Source: CAKZML01 sp963823435 (lineage in GTDB: Bacteria > Pseudomonadota > Gammaproteobacteria > Steroidobacterales > BM003). Taken from it: a stretch of DNA of 64,000 nucleotides. The DNA lies in the NCBI GenBank assembly GCA_963823435.1, contig CAWGLN010000004.1, positions 1-64,000 of the forward strand, in the 5' to 3' direction. A program made the position numbers and the translations under genes. This document shows, piece by piece, positions 10,221 through 20,170 of this stretch (within the stretch, counting starts at the first letter, position 1; the number at the start of each line of letters is the position of its first letter). Below the pieces are notes generated by a model. It saw nothing but the letters and a program-made list of their open reading frames with translations. It made no database searches and was not told the DNA's origin.

Positions 10221-10460
10221 CACTTCACCTCCCTGTCAGACGTCATACGCGAATCGCGAAATCCCTCCGCGCGCCTGATTTGTTTCTCAATGTGACTGCT
10301 TGGGATAGTGGCGGGATATCCCGGACCACGTCCTTCCTCGACGTGCGGCAGCCCAGACACCCGGCAACCTCCATCCAGCGCCTTAAACAGGATAATGGAA
10401 AAGCGCCGCCAGGGGGTAATCCCTGCCCGGTCACCGGCTACCGCCCATTGGCCTATCGCT

Positions 10461-12023
10461 TTAGCGAAACGGCACCTCAGGCAGGAATACGGGCCGCCTG
10501 CCTGCGTGGGTACGTATCTCGAAGGCATACCCCATAGCCAAAATCCCGGCATCCTGGAATCTGCCGCCGATAAAGGACAGACCCACCGGCAAGCCGCGGA
10601 TCATGCCCATGGGTACCGTGAGATGAGGATAGCCTGCCACTGCCGGTGCGCCACCGGGCCCACCACTACCCATATCACCGTTTACCGGATCAATAATCCA
10701 GGAGGGATCCCAGGTCGGCGCGATCAATCCATCCAGCTTGTGTTCGTCCATCAAGGCATCGATGCCCTCGGGACCGGCCAGTCTCAGGGAGCGCTCCCGC
10801 GCCGCCAGGTACTCCGGATCATCCAGACCTGATTCGGCCTCGGCCTTGATAAAAATCTCCTGGCCGAACAGCGGCATGACGACGCCGGAATTTCTGTCAT
10901 TGAACTCGATCAACTCGGACAGATTGGCAGCCTGCCCTTCCCTCGCATGGCTTGACAGGTAGGCGTTCAATCCAGCCTTGAACTCCACCAGCAACACACG
11001 GTACTCGTCGTCACCATAGTCGTCTCCGGGCATTTCCACATCGACCAGCGTGGCGCCTGCCAGTTCCAGCACCTGCCTGGCATTGGCAAGCAAACGTTCC
11101 ATCTCCGGGTTCCCGTGTGTATACCCGGCTATCACGCCCAGGCGTTTTCCAGCCAGTGCCTCAGCGGATAACTGCCCGGGGAAATTGAAATCGAAATCCG
11201 CGGGGATTGCATGGGTAGCGGGATCCGCATCGTCACGACCCGCCATCACCGACAAAAGCAAGGCGGCATCCTGAACACTGCGGGTCATGGGGCCGGCGGT
11301 ATCCTGGCTGGCCGAGATCGGCACGATACCCGAGCGACTGACAAGACCAACGGTGGGTTTGAAACCGACAATTCCGTTGACCGCCGCCGGACATGTCACC
11401 GAACCGTCGGTCTCTGTGCCAAGAGCGGCGCTGGCCAGGCCGGCAGCCACCGCCGCACCGGAACCCGAACTGGAGCCGCAGGGGGAGCGATTAAGTACGT
11501 GAGGATTTACAGTTTGCCCGGCCACCGAACTCCAGCCGCTGATTGAACGCGTGGAGCGAAAATTCGCCCACTCGCTGAGATTGGTCTTGCCCAGAAACAC
11601 CGCGCCGGCTGCCCTCAGACGGGCCAGGACAGGCGCATCGGTCTCCGCCACGTTGTTTTCCAGGGCCAGTGATCCGGCAGTGGTCGCCAGACCAGCCATA
11701 TCGATATTGTCTTTCACCAGCAACACAGCACCCTTCAGCGCCAGGTCATCCGAGTTCGCCGCGTCCATTGCCCGGGCCTGCTCCAGGGCGTCCGGGCTGA
11801 TTGCCAGCACCGCATTCAGGGCCGGACCGTTCATATCCACGAACTGGATTCTCTCAAGATAGGCCATGGTAAGCCGCTCCACCGAGACATCCCCGGCCGC
11901 CAGCGTCTTCTGCTGATACTCGATGGTTCCCCAGAGCAGGTCCATCGGCAGCGTGAAATGCCCCAGCGCAAGCGACGCGGGGATACACAACATGGCGAGA
12001 CCAAGGCTTGTTTTCAGTTTCAT
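10461..12023 (-). CDS. Exported amidase (amidase signature family)
   Basis: A 520-residue amidase-signature enzyme, which hydrolyses carbon-nitrogen amide bonds with a Ser-cisSer-Lys triad. Lys104 in VLLVKDNIDMAG, the Ser-rich stretch CGSSSGSGAAVAAG and the nucleophile in ETDGSVTCPAAVNGIVGFKP are all present. An N-terminal hydrophobic segment (MKLKTSLGLAMLCIPASLAL) suggests a signal peptide or anchor, so it probably acts in the periplasm, as do several peptide amidases. The ATG at 12023 follows GGAGAGG. It lies 61 bases downstream of an M16 peptidase pair, and a shared transcript for peptide breakdown is plausible. Confidence 0.88.
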   Translation of the reverse strand: MKLKTSLGLAMLCIPASLALGHFTLPMDLLWGTIEYQQKTLAAGDVSVERLTMAYLERIQFVDMNGPALNAVLAISPDALEQARAMDAANSDDLALKGAVLLVKDNIDMAGLATTAGSLALENNVAETDAPVLARLRAAGAVFLGKTNLSEWANFRSTRSISGWSSVAGQTVNPHVLNRSPCGSSSGSGAAVAAGLASAALGTETDGSVTCPAAVNGIVGFKPTVGLVSRSGIVPISASQDTAGPMTRSVQDAALLLSVMAGRDDADPATHAIPADFDFNFPGQLSAEALAGKRLGVIAGYTHGNPEMERLLANARQVLELAGATLVDVEMPGDDYGDDEYRVLLVEFKAGLNAYLSSHAREGQAANLSELIEFNDRNSGVVMPLFGQEIFIKAEAESGLDDPEYLAARERSLRLAGPEGIDALMDEHKLDGLIAPTWDPSWIIDPVNGDMGSGGPGGAPAVAGYPHLTVPMGMIRGLPVGLSFIGGRFQDAGILAMGYAFEIRTHAGRRPVFLPEVPFR

Positions 12024-12084
12024 TACCCTCTCCTTATCATCTCATTGCCGGCACGGCGCACGAGGCTATGCAGGCTACTTCGGT

Positions 12085-13506
12085 TTACTCTGCCGGGGCC
12101 GTCCAGTCCAGGTCCGTGACACTCATGCGGGTAACTTTGCCATAAGCTTCAAGTTGCTCGCCTATGGCCTCGCTGTTGCCGATGAACACGTACACCAGGT
12201 CATCCGGCCCCGGGTAGACACGTGAGATAACCGCCGCAGCTTTTTCGGCACTCACCGCTTCCATGTCGCTGGCGTAATCGTTTACGCTGCCGTCCTCCAG
12301 ACCATATAACTTCAGCGTCAAAAGCTGGCCGGCCAACATCCTGGCGGTCTCAAACCCCATCGGGAACAGACCCTGCCGATACGTCTTGCCGGACCTCAGC
12401 TGCGCCTCGTCCAGACCCGCGGTGCGCAGATTTTTCAGCTGCAGCAAGGCCAGGTCCACTGCCTCAATCGTTGTCTCGGTGGCGGTATAAGACTGTATCG
12501 CCACGCCACCAGGCTGACTGGGCATGTCCACGTTCGAACGCGCCCCATAGGTCAGCCCGGTTTCTATCCGCAAGGCGGTGTTGAGCATGGAGGTGAAGCG
12601 CCCGCCAAACAGTGTGTTGACCAGATCTATAGCCACCTTGTCGGGATCATTCCGGCCTACGCCAACATTGCCTATCCAGAAATACGTCTGGGTTGCACCC
12701 GGCTTGTCCACCAGCAAGACCCCTCTTCCTGGAGCACGACCGGCCGCCGGCACCTTTGGAATCTTTGCCCCCACGCCGGTCCAGCCATCCAGGGCTTTTT
12801 CCACCCTGGCGCGCATGCTGCCGGCATCAAAATCACCCGCGATCACCAGCAACAAACGGTCGGGGGAAAGATTGTCACGGGCGTAATCTTTCGCGTCCTG
12901 GTAGCTGACCCGGGCAAGACTGGCCTCACTGCCGGTATCGGAACGGGCATAGGGATGATTACCAAAGACCATGGCCCTGGCGTATATGCCGACCAGACTC
13001 CGCGCATCGGAGTCTTTCATGCTCGCGAGCCCCTGGATGGCCCGATTCCGCAGCTTGTCAAACTCAGCCTGGTCCAGGTGCGGACGTCGCAACACATCCG
13101 CGAGCAGACCGATCATCAGATCCGTATCCCGTGCCATGAACTCCCCGTCCAGACCCAGGTATTCGAGATTGGCCGACACATTGAACACGCCCCCGACCGC
13201 GTCCACCGCTTCGGCAAATGCTTTTGCGTCACGCTTGCCCGCGCCTTTTTGCAGCAACTGGGAAGTCAGGCTGGCCACGCCGTTCCTGTCCGCCGGCTCC
13301 GTCACCAGTCCGCCACGCAGGGCAGCGCTGAACGCCACCAGCGGCACATCGTGTTTTTCGAGCAGCACCAGGGTCGCCCCGTTCTTGAGTTGAATCTGTT
13401 GATAAGCCGGCAATTGAATACCGCCCGCTGCAGCCGCCTGCGCCATGACCGCCAGCAGCAGTACGGTCGCTGCCAGACTGCCTCGCCAAAATGGGTAACG
13501 GTTCAT
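12085..13506 (-). CDS. M16 family peptidase-like protein, inactive (PqqF/PqqL-type partner subunit)
   Basis: A 473-residue protein with a cleavable signal peptide (ending AAAA near residue 27) and the two-lobe M16 fold. Where active M16 enzymes have HxxEH, this one has ASLTSQLLQKG, so zinc ligands are missing. The C-lobe features (LLVDKPGATQTYFWIGNVGV, NTLFGGRFTSMLNTALR, GLTYGARSN) are well kept. Its ATG overlaps the stop of the upstream active homologue (ATGA), so the two are translationally coupled and very likely form an active/inactive heterodimer, as in mitochondrial processing peptidase. It is expected in the periplasm. Confidence 0.9.
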   Translation of the reverse strand: MNRYPFWRGSLAATVLLLAVMAQAAAAGGIQLPAYQQIQLKNGATLVLLEKHDVPLVAFSAALRGGLVTEPADRNGVASLTSQLLQKGAGKRDAKAFAEAVDAVGGVFNVSANLEYLGLDGEFMARDTDLMIGLLADVLRRPHLDQAEFDKLRNRAIQGLASMKDSDARSLVGIYARAMVFGNHPYARSDTGSEASLARVSYQDAKDYARDNLSPDRLLLVIAGDFDAGSMRARVEKALDGWTGVGAKIPKVPAAGRAPGRGVLLVDKPGATQTYFWIGNVGVGRNDPDKVAIDLVNTLFGGRFTSMLNTALRIETGLTYGARSNVDMPSQPGGVAIQSYTATETTIEAVDLALLQLKNLRTAGLDEAQLRSGKTYRQGLFPMGFETARMLAGQLLTLKLYGLEDGSVNDYASDMEAVSAEKAAAVISRVYPGPDDLVYVFIGNSEAIGEQLEAYGKVTRMSVTDLDWTAPAE

Positions 13507-14855
13507 TCCCCTGCCTCCTGTTCAGCGGCTTCAGGAATCAACAGGCCCACCGTACTGTTGGCCCGCCTGAACACCCTTGCGACCACCTCCTTCACCTTTT
13601 CCGGGCTGACGCCTGCGTATTGCTCCGGCACCTCCAGCATCCTGCCGTAGTCACCGTAGAACACTTCATAGGTACCCAGCAGATCCGCCTTGCCATCGAT
13701 AGTGGCCAGCTTGCGCCAGAAATTCGCCATCTGGATATTGCGGGCCTTTTCCAGTTCTGCAGGCAGCACCAACTCGGCACCCATCTTGTCGAACTCCTCG
13801 AACAGAATCTGTTCGGTTCGCTGCAAGTCACCGTCAGGGGGCAACATGGCGAATACCCATGCCAGTCCAGGATCAAATCCTTCATCCTTGAAGGTGAAAA
13901 TCTCTACCGCCAACTGCTCCTGTTCCACCAGGCGCTGATACAGACGCGAAGAACTGCCTTCCCCGAGCACATCCATGGCCAGGGTCAAGGCCGCCGTGTC
14001 CGCATGGTCGGCCTGGGGAATATGGAAAGCCACAGCCAGTATCGGCGCCTGGGCAGTATCGAATACCTGGAGTCTTCGTTGACCGTTTTGGGGCGGCTCC
14101 ACCGTACGTACCGGTTCGGGCGCGGGCTGGGCGGAAATCGGGCCAAAGTACTTTTCGGCCAACGTGAACACCTGGTCGGGCTGCACCGCGCCAACAATCA
14201 CCAGGGTGGTGTTATTGGGCGCGTAATAGGTGCGGAAATACTGCTGTAAATCCCGCATCTTCCAGTTTTCGATGTCCGAGGGCCAACCGATGACAGGAAA
14301 CTGGTAGGGATGAGCGACAAAAGCCGTGGCATTGACTTGCTCCAACAACTTGCCGGCACTTTGGTTATCCACCGAGGAACGGCGTTCCGAATACACGACC
14401 CCGCGCTCGCTATTCACGACTTCTTCGACAAAGGCCAGGTTCTGGAAGCGATCGCTCTCAAGGTCAAAATTCAATTCAAGCGCCGCACCTGGCACCCAGT
14501 CGGTGTACACGGTGACATCGCTCGATGTATAGGCGTTATTGGCGCCCCCGTTCGCTTCCATGATGCGATCGAACTCACCCGGCTCACGTTTGCTGGTGCC
14601 GTTGAACATCATGTGCTCGAAAAAATGCGACAGACCGGTGATGCCAGGGTATTCGTTACGGGCACCCGCGCGGACCCAGTGATACCAGGCGACATTGGGA
14701 ATATCCTGGTCTGGCCAGACAATGACCTTTAAGCCGTTTTCCAGGGTTCGGCTTTGTATGTTCTCTGATCCCGCCAGCGCATCCCTGGCGTGACCGGTGG
14801 CGGCGCACAGCAATAGCGCCAGACCGGGTAACAAGCGGACTAAATTACGCAACAT
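13503..14855 (-). CDS. Zinc metallopeptidase, M16 family (active subunit)
   Basis: A 450-residue M16 peptidase with a signal peptide (cleavage after GHA near residue 23). The inverted zinc motif HFFEH occurs in GITGLSHFFEHMMFNGT, with the downstream ligand Glu in VVNSERGVVYSERR, so it is catalytically competent. It is the promoter-proximal gene of the pair and overlaps the inactive partner by four bases. Members degrade peptides in the periplasm. The length is typical of the short, two-subunit bacterial M16B type. Confidence 0.92.
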   Translation of the reverse strand: MLRNLVRLLPGLALLLCAATGHARDALAGSENIQSRTLENGLKVIVWPDQDIPNVAWYHWVRAGARNEYPGITGLSHFFEHMMFNGTSKREPGEFDRIMEANGGANNAYTSSDVTVYTDWVPGAALELNFDLESDRFQNLAFVEEVVNSERGVVYSERRSSVDNQSAGKLLEQVNATAFVAHPYQFPVIGWPSDIENWKMRDLQQYFRTYYAPNNTTLVIVGAVQPDQVFTLAEKYFGPISAQPAPEPVRTVEPPQNGQRRLQVFDTAQAPILAVAFHIPQADHADTAALTLAMDVLGEGSSSRLYQRLVEQEQLAVEIFTFKDEGFDPGLAWVFAMLPPDGDLQRTEQILFEEFDKMGAELVLPAELEKARNIQMANFWRKLATIDGKADLLGTYEVFYGDYGRMLEVPEQYAGVSPEKVKEVVARVFRRANSTVGLLIPEAAEQEAGE

Positions 14856-14993
14856 GGAATCCCCCTGGCCATTCCAATCAAGGAAGTTCCAAGACTATCA
14901 CCGATAGCCGGCCCGGGAACACCACGAGACTGTCAGTGCCCGTTACGCCATTAGCGCCCAGCCTGCCCGACCAGGCATTCCTGCATGCGCAGG

Positions 14994-15161
14994 CTACCCG
15001 TCATCGCTGCGACGCAGTCTGTCGGTGGGGGCGGTCGATGCCGCCTGCAATCGCAGATAGCGGCTGTCGGCATGCTTCTGTATCGCCTCGGCGCGCGGCC
15101 CGCCCAGGGCCAGGACCGCAAACAGGGCGGCCACAATAACCAGGGTTTCGCTGTTGTCCAT
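14994..15161 (-). CDS. Small hypothetical protein (55 residues) with one hydrophobic segment
   Basis: The ATG at 15161 is preceded by AAGGGGAA six bases upstream, a good ribosome site. The product begins MDNSETLVIVAALFAVLALG, which predicts one membrane segment or signal anchor at residues 6-21, followed by a charged tail (EAIQKHADSRYLRL, ending RRSDDG). It lies between the UPF0316 gene and the M16 pair on the same strand. I do not recognise the family. The ribosome site and the hydrophobic-then-charged pattern favour a real micro-protein, but codon evidence is thin. Confidence 0.45.
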   Translation of the reverse strand: MDNSETLVIVAALFAVLALGGPRAEAIQKHADSRYLRLQAASTAPTDRLRRSDDG

Positions 15162-15244
15162 CTGTAGTTCCCCTTGCCAGTGTCTTACTCACACACTAGG
15201 CCAGGGAAAGCTCACAGGCTGAGCCAGCAAAGTTAAATCGCCGC

Positions 15245-15820
15245 TTATTTGCGCCGCATCTTCCAGGCCGAGAGCAAAGACTTGATGGAGGAGTCCAGGG
15301 ACGGATCGCTATCGTGTACGGTCTTGATGTCCGAGACCGTATATACGGCGTCGGGATCGACCTCATGAATAATCTTTACCAGCTCGGGTACCTTGCGCCT
15401 GGGCACGACAACCAGGATCACTTCCACGGGTGCCTGGCTGGCCGTACTGCCCGGCACCTGAACAGGGCGATAGCCGGCCGCACGCAATGTATCGGCCAGC
15501 AGCTGCTCGCTATTTTTTGATATCGCCCGCACCAGCTCAGTCCCGATGGCGGCCCTGGACTCCAGCCAGATGCCCACCCAGTTACCCGAGGCAAAGCCGG
15601 CCGCGTAGGCGACCACGAGGTACCACTGATCCAGGTTGGCGATCACTCCCCCTACCGCCATGATCCAGATCATGCTTTCGAGAAAGCCCACCACGGTGGC
15701 CACCAGGCCATGACCGCGTATGACCATGATGACCCGGAAAGTGCCCAGGGACACGTCCACCACCCTGGCAAAGAAGATAATTGGAATCAGCCAGTAAGGA
15801 CTAAACTCTGCAAGCGACAT
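15245..15820 (-). CDS. UPF0316 family membrane protein (DUF5698/DUF2179)
   Basis: A 191-residue protein with three membrane segments in the first 80 residues (IIFFARVVDVSLGTFRVIMV, VVGFLESMIWIMAVGGVI, WYLVVAYAAGFASGNWVGIW) and a C-terminal cytoplasmic DUF2179 domain (VEVILVVVPRRKVPELVKII, PDAVYTVSDIK). The ARVxDVSxGTxR signature is diagnostic. DUF2179 resembles ligand-binding PII/ACT-like folds, but the physiological role is not established. It diverges from trkH, and a perfect palindrome lies in the shared upstream region. Confidence 0.88.
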   Translation of the reverse strand: MSLAEFSPYWLIPIIFFARVVDVSLGTFRVIMVIRGHGLVATVVGFLESMIWIMAVGGVIANLDQWYLVVAYAAGFASGNWVGIWLESRAAIGTELVRAISKNSEQLLADTLRAAGYRPVQVPGSTASQAPVEVILVVVPRRKVPELVKIIHEVDPDAVYTVSDIKTVHDSDPSLDSSIKSLLSAWKMRRK

Positions 15821-15900
15821 CGGTAAAACTGCCTTTCAATATGCACCGCGCCCTTCCGACCCCCGCGGTCGTACACTGGCGAATGCCTCATTCTACTGTA

Positions 15901-15922
15901 AACCGGCGCAGCTGCGCCGGTT
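15901..15922. repeat. Perfect 22-base palindrome between UPF0316 gene and trkH
   Basis: AACCGGCGCAGCTGCGCCGGTT is fully self-complementary. It sits in the 194-base divergent region, 80 bases from the UPF0316 start and 92 bases from the trkH start. It has no T-run, so a terminator role is unlikely; an operator for a dimeric regulator is possible. Confidence 0.5.
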
Positions 15923-16014
15923 CCCGGTTGCATCAATCCGTGCAGGGGCGCAACATCGCGCATGTCGCCATCAAAAAGCGTTAATGCGATTTCGACGCCC
16001 AGAAGATATCAGCC

Positions 16015-17461
16015 ATGCACCTAGTCATACTCGCTTCCACCCTGGGCGTCCTGCTTATCATTTTCGCCATTTCACTGCTGCCACCGATACTGGTGTCGCT
16101 ATGGTACCAGGATGGACTGGTCGCCCAATTTCTGTGGATCCAGGCGATTTGCGCAGTCACTGCCATGGCGCTATGGCTGGCCAGCCACAAGCACCATCCC
16201 CGTATGCGCAACAGAGACGGCTTCGCCATCGCCACCATGATGTGGGTAGTAGTCAGCCTGCTGGGCGCCCTGCCTTTTATCCTGTGTTTGAATATGGATC
16301 TGGCCGACGCGGTATTCGAGTCCACCTCGGCATTTACCACTACCGGAGCCACGACCATCCTGGGTCTGGACACGCTTCCCAGGTCATTGTTGTTCTACCG
16401 CCAGGAACTGCAATGGCTGGGTGGCATAGGTGTAATCATCTCGGCTATCGCCCTGCTACCCATGCTGGGTGTGGGCGGCATGCAATTAATGCGGGCCGAG
16501 ATGCCGGGGCCGGTCAAGGAAAACCAGCTGACCCCGCGTATACGTGGCACCGCACAGGCTAGTCTGGATGCTCTATCTTTTTATGACTGCCGCCTGCGCC
16601 CTGTGTTACTGGCTGGCGGGGATGAGTGCGTTTGATGCGGTGGCCCACAGTTTCGCCACCGTCTCGACCGGGGGATTTTCCACCCATGACGCCAGTCTCG
16701 CCTACTTTGACAGTCCAATGATCGAGTTGGTGGCTGTGGTTTTCATGCTGGCGGGAGCCATGAACTTCAGCCTGCATTTCCTGGTCTGGCGCAAGCGTGA
16801 CATGGGCTATTACCTGCGCAACGAGGAAGCCAGGGCATTGATCACGCTGGTGATTGCCACTGCCTTGATAATCGCCTGGGTACTGCATAAAGACGGACAT
16901 TACGGTAGCACGGCACATACCTTGCGCTTCGGATTCTTCCAGGTGGTTTCCGTGGTGACCAGCACTGGATTTGGTATCAGCGATTTTTCGATATGGCCGC
17001 TGATGCTGCCGATTCTCCTGATGTTTATCAGTTTCGTCGGGGGCTGCGCCGGGTCCACCGCAGGTGGCATGAAAGTCATTCGATTCGTGGTGCTCGCCAA
17101 GCAGGCGGGTATAGAAGTAAATCGCCTGATCCACCCACAACTGGTAAAGCCATTGACACTCGACGGCAAGATAGTACCCAACAAGGTAGTACTAACGGTT
17201 TGGGCCTATTTCGCCATTTACGTCATCGCATTCGCCCTGTTGATGCTGGCGCTCATGCAGGGCGGCATGGATCAGATCACTGCTTTTGGCGCCGTTACTA
17301 CCTGCCTGAATAACCTGGGTCCGGGACTTGGCGATGTGGCTACCAATTTTGTCAGCGTGACGGCCGAGCAGAAATGGATGCTCTCGGGCGCAATGTTGCT
17401 CGGAAGACTCGAGATATTTACTATCTTTGTAATTTTTACACCGGCCTTCTGGAGGCCCTGA
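16015..17461 (+). CDS. trkH: TrkH-type potassium uptake membrane subunit, one frameshift
   Basis: The ion-translocating subunit of the Trk potassium system in the inner membrane. All four pore loops are visible: STSAFTTTGATTI, SFATVSTGGFST, VVTSTGFGISDFS and TTCLNNLGPGLGDV, each with the filter glycine. The end (LGRLEIFTIFVIFTPAFWR) is the classic TrkH C-terminus. The frame changes near 16552, between TPRIRGTA and RLVWMLYLFM; joined, it gives about 482 residues, the normal size. The start MHLVILASTLGVLL matches family N-termini. The NAD-binding partner TrkA is not in this window. I regard the break as a likely sequence error. Confidence 0.9.
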
Positions 17462-17518
17462 TTATCAGTCCTCATTTGGGTGAGGTTTTCAGCCAGCACA
17501 CAATCTCTGGAGCACTTC

Positions 17519-19290
17519 ATGAGAATGCCGATTTTTCCCCCGTTATCAGCCTGCTGCTTTTCTCTATGCTTGCTGTTGGCCAGCCTTCGACAGACCACCA
17601 GCGTCTGCAGGATTTGTTCGACCGGGACTGGGAGTTCCGCCTCATGGAGTTCCCCTTGCTGGCCACCTACACCGATGCGCCGGGCGCCCATGACAAGCTT
17701 GGTTCGGTGGCCGAGACAGATCAGCTAAGACGGGCCGAATTCTGGCGGGGGATACTTGCAGAGCTGGCGCAGATTGATATTGCCACCCTGGAGCGCGAAG
17801 ACCAGGTCAACTATCGACTGTTCCAGCGCCAGTTGCAGGGCATGATCGACAACATCGAATTTCGTGACTACCAGATTCCTATCCTGGTGGATGAAGGGTT
17901 TCACACCGAGTTTGCACGCATAGCCGAATACATGCGTATGCGAAACATCTCTGATTACGAAAATTACATCAGCCGCATGAACGCCTGGCCGGCCCTGGTG
18001 AACCAGCACATTACCAATATGCGTGCCGGTCTTAAGCGCGGGTTTTCACAACCCAGGGTGATCCTCCAGGGTTACGACAAGATGCTGCTGCCGTTACTGG
18101 TTGAAAAACCGCAGGACAGCGAGTTCTGGACTCCCTTCAACAGCTTTCCGGCAGGTATCTCTCCGACCGATCAGGAACGCCTGAAAATGCTGGGAGCCGA
18201 TGCCATTATGAGTAGCGTGGTGCCCGGCTACGCAGAGTTCCTGCGCTTTATGCAAGAGGAATATATTCCCGGCACCCGCGAGTCGCTGGGTGCTTACGAT
18301 ATGCCCGATGGTGAAGCCTACTATGCCTTGAAAATTCGCCAGTACACCACGCTGGATCTAAGCGCTGAAGAGATACACCAGATCGGTCTGTCAGAGGTCG
18401 CCCGCATACGCGGCGAGATGGATCAGATCATCCGTCAGCTGAATTTCGAGGGCAGCTTCGCCGACTTCCTGGCTTTCCTGCGCAGTGACCCACGGTTCTA
18501 TGCCAGCACGCCGGAGGGACTGCTAAAAGAGGCAGCGTGGATTGCCAAGAGCATGGACGGAAAACTGCCCTCGCTGTTCAAGACCCTGCCACGCCAGCCC
18601 TATACCGTGAATCCGGTACCGGACAACATCGCGCCAAAATACACCGCTGGTCGCTATGTCGGCGCCCCCACAGACAGCACCCGCCCCGGTCAGTATTGGG
18701 TGAATACCTACGACCTTAAATCCCGACCCCTTTATGCGCTGCCGGCCCTGACCCTGCATGAAGCTGTTCCCGGTCATCACCTGCAAGGCGCACTGGCCGA
18801 GGAACATTCGGAGCAACCGAATTTTCGCAGGTTCGACTACATTTCCGCCTACGGCGAGGGCTGGGGTTTGTATTCGGAGTTCCTGGGCATTGAAGCCGGA
18901 ATGTATCCGGACCCCTACAGCAACTTCGGTCGCCTGACCTATGAAATGTGGCGCGCCTGCCGCCTGGTTGTGGATACCGGCTTGCACACCATGGACTGGA
19001 CCCGGCAACAGGCCCTGGATTACCTGGGGAGCAACACCGCCCTGTCGCTACACGAGGTCACCACTGAAATAGACCGGTATATTTCATGGCCCGGTCAGGC
19101 CCTGGCCTACAAGCTGGGCGAACTGAAGATCAAGGCCCTGCGCAAGCAAGCCGAGGAGCAACTGGGCGCTGAGTTTGACCTGCGGGAATTCCATGACGAA
19201 ATCCTGCGCAGCGGTTCGGTTTCCCTGGATATCCTGGACGCGCTGATCCAGGAGTACATCCAGGCCGCGCTATCGCCAAAGCAAGACTAA
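17519..19290 (+). CDS. DUF885 family metallohydrolase, exported, probable frameshift in the signal peptide
   Basis: A DUF885 protein of about 590 residues. The zinc-binding HEAVPGHH motif lies in ALTLHEAVPGHHLQGALAEE, with SAYGEGWGLYSE downstream as the third-ligand region; family members resemble carboxypeptidase Taq/M32-like gluzincins and are often lipoproteins or exported. The ATG at 17519 follows GGAG by seven bases, but it lies in a different frame from the body. A one-base error in the run TTTTTCCCCC (about 17533-17542) would join MRMPIF to VISLLLFSMLAVGQPSTDHQ, a convincing signal peptide. It starts 57 bases after trkH, possibly on one transcript. Confidence 0.83.
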
Positions 19291-19449
19291 AAGTCAGGGT
19301 CTGCCAGTCGCCGGCAATGGCAGGCCTTGATGAGGACAAGAAACCGGCATCTCGGTATTCCACGCTTGCCGACGCAGTCCTGCTTGCCGAGACTGGACAC
19401 CGGTAGGCCCGCCACGATTACGCCGCCAATTACGCATGGAGAACAGGCT

Positions 19450-19953
19450 ATGTCCGCTAAACCGAAAATCAATCCAGAACTCGCGCGAGAATACCTCGCC
19501 AAGTCGAGGCTCAACAGCGAGCTAGGCGCGGATGACCTGGACGTGCTGTCTCAATGCATCAGCGCCCGCCAACTTCAGACTGACGAATTTCTGATCCAGG
19601 CCGGCCACCTGGATGACTCCCTGCACATCCTGGTATCAGGCAAGCTGGAGGTCATTGCGCCCTCGCTCGGCACGGAACCGGTCACCCTGGCCGTCCTGAC
19701 TCCGGGCGACCTGGCCGGCGAGATGAGTTTCGTGGACGGCGCCGCCCACGCGGTCGGGTTGAGGGCGCTCGTGCCATGCGAGGTCATCAGTCTTGCGCGC
19801 AGCGATCTCGAGGCGATGCTGGATACCCACCCCAGGGTGGTCTACCACGTCATGCGGACCATAGTGCGGGCCGCCCACCACATTGTGCGAAAGATGAATT
19901 TGCAGCACGTGGAAATGACCCGGTACTTCTACAAGAGTTCGGGGCGCTACTAA
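19450..19953 (+). CDS. Cyclic-nucleotide-binding-like domain protein
   Basis: A 167-residue protein made of one cNMP-binding beta-barrel (residues about 35-140: LQTDEFLIQAGHLDDSLHIL, VSGKLEVIAP, LTPGDLAGEMSFVDGAAHAV) and a C-terminal helix. It has no DNA-binding domain, so it is not a CRP-type regulator. The phosphate cassette has GEMSFVDG but lacks the PRxA arginine that binds the cyclic phosphate, so nucleotide binding is doubtful. The ATG at 19450 follows GGAGAA at a normal distance. Such single-domain proteins often act as regulatory subunits; the partner is not evident here. Confidence 0.75.
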   Translation: MSAKPKINPELAREYLAKSRLNSELGADDLDVLSQCISARQLQTDEFLIQAGHLDDSLHILVSGKLEVIAPSLGTEPVTLAVLTPGDLAGEMSFVDGAAHAVGLRALVPCEVISLARSDLEAMLDTHPRVVYHVMRTIVRAAHHIVRKMNLQHVEMTRYFYKSSGRY

Positions 19954-20170
19954 AGCCGCGATATATCCAACACAGGTCCTGCCTTTCGGTCCATGAGGTC
20001 CTTGCCCCGGACCCTGGCGGCCCTTGGTGTTTGCCCGGGGTCACGGCGCAAGGTTATACTTTCACGCCGTTCAGTATCGGGTTATGAATTTTTTTTGATT
20101 TATTCACGTTAGAACCGCTGGCGCAACCAGGTCAGGCAGGGTTTCCGACAACACAAGGAGCGTCTAAGCA

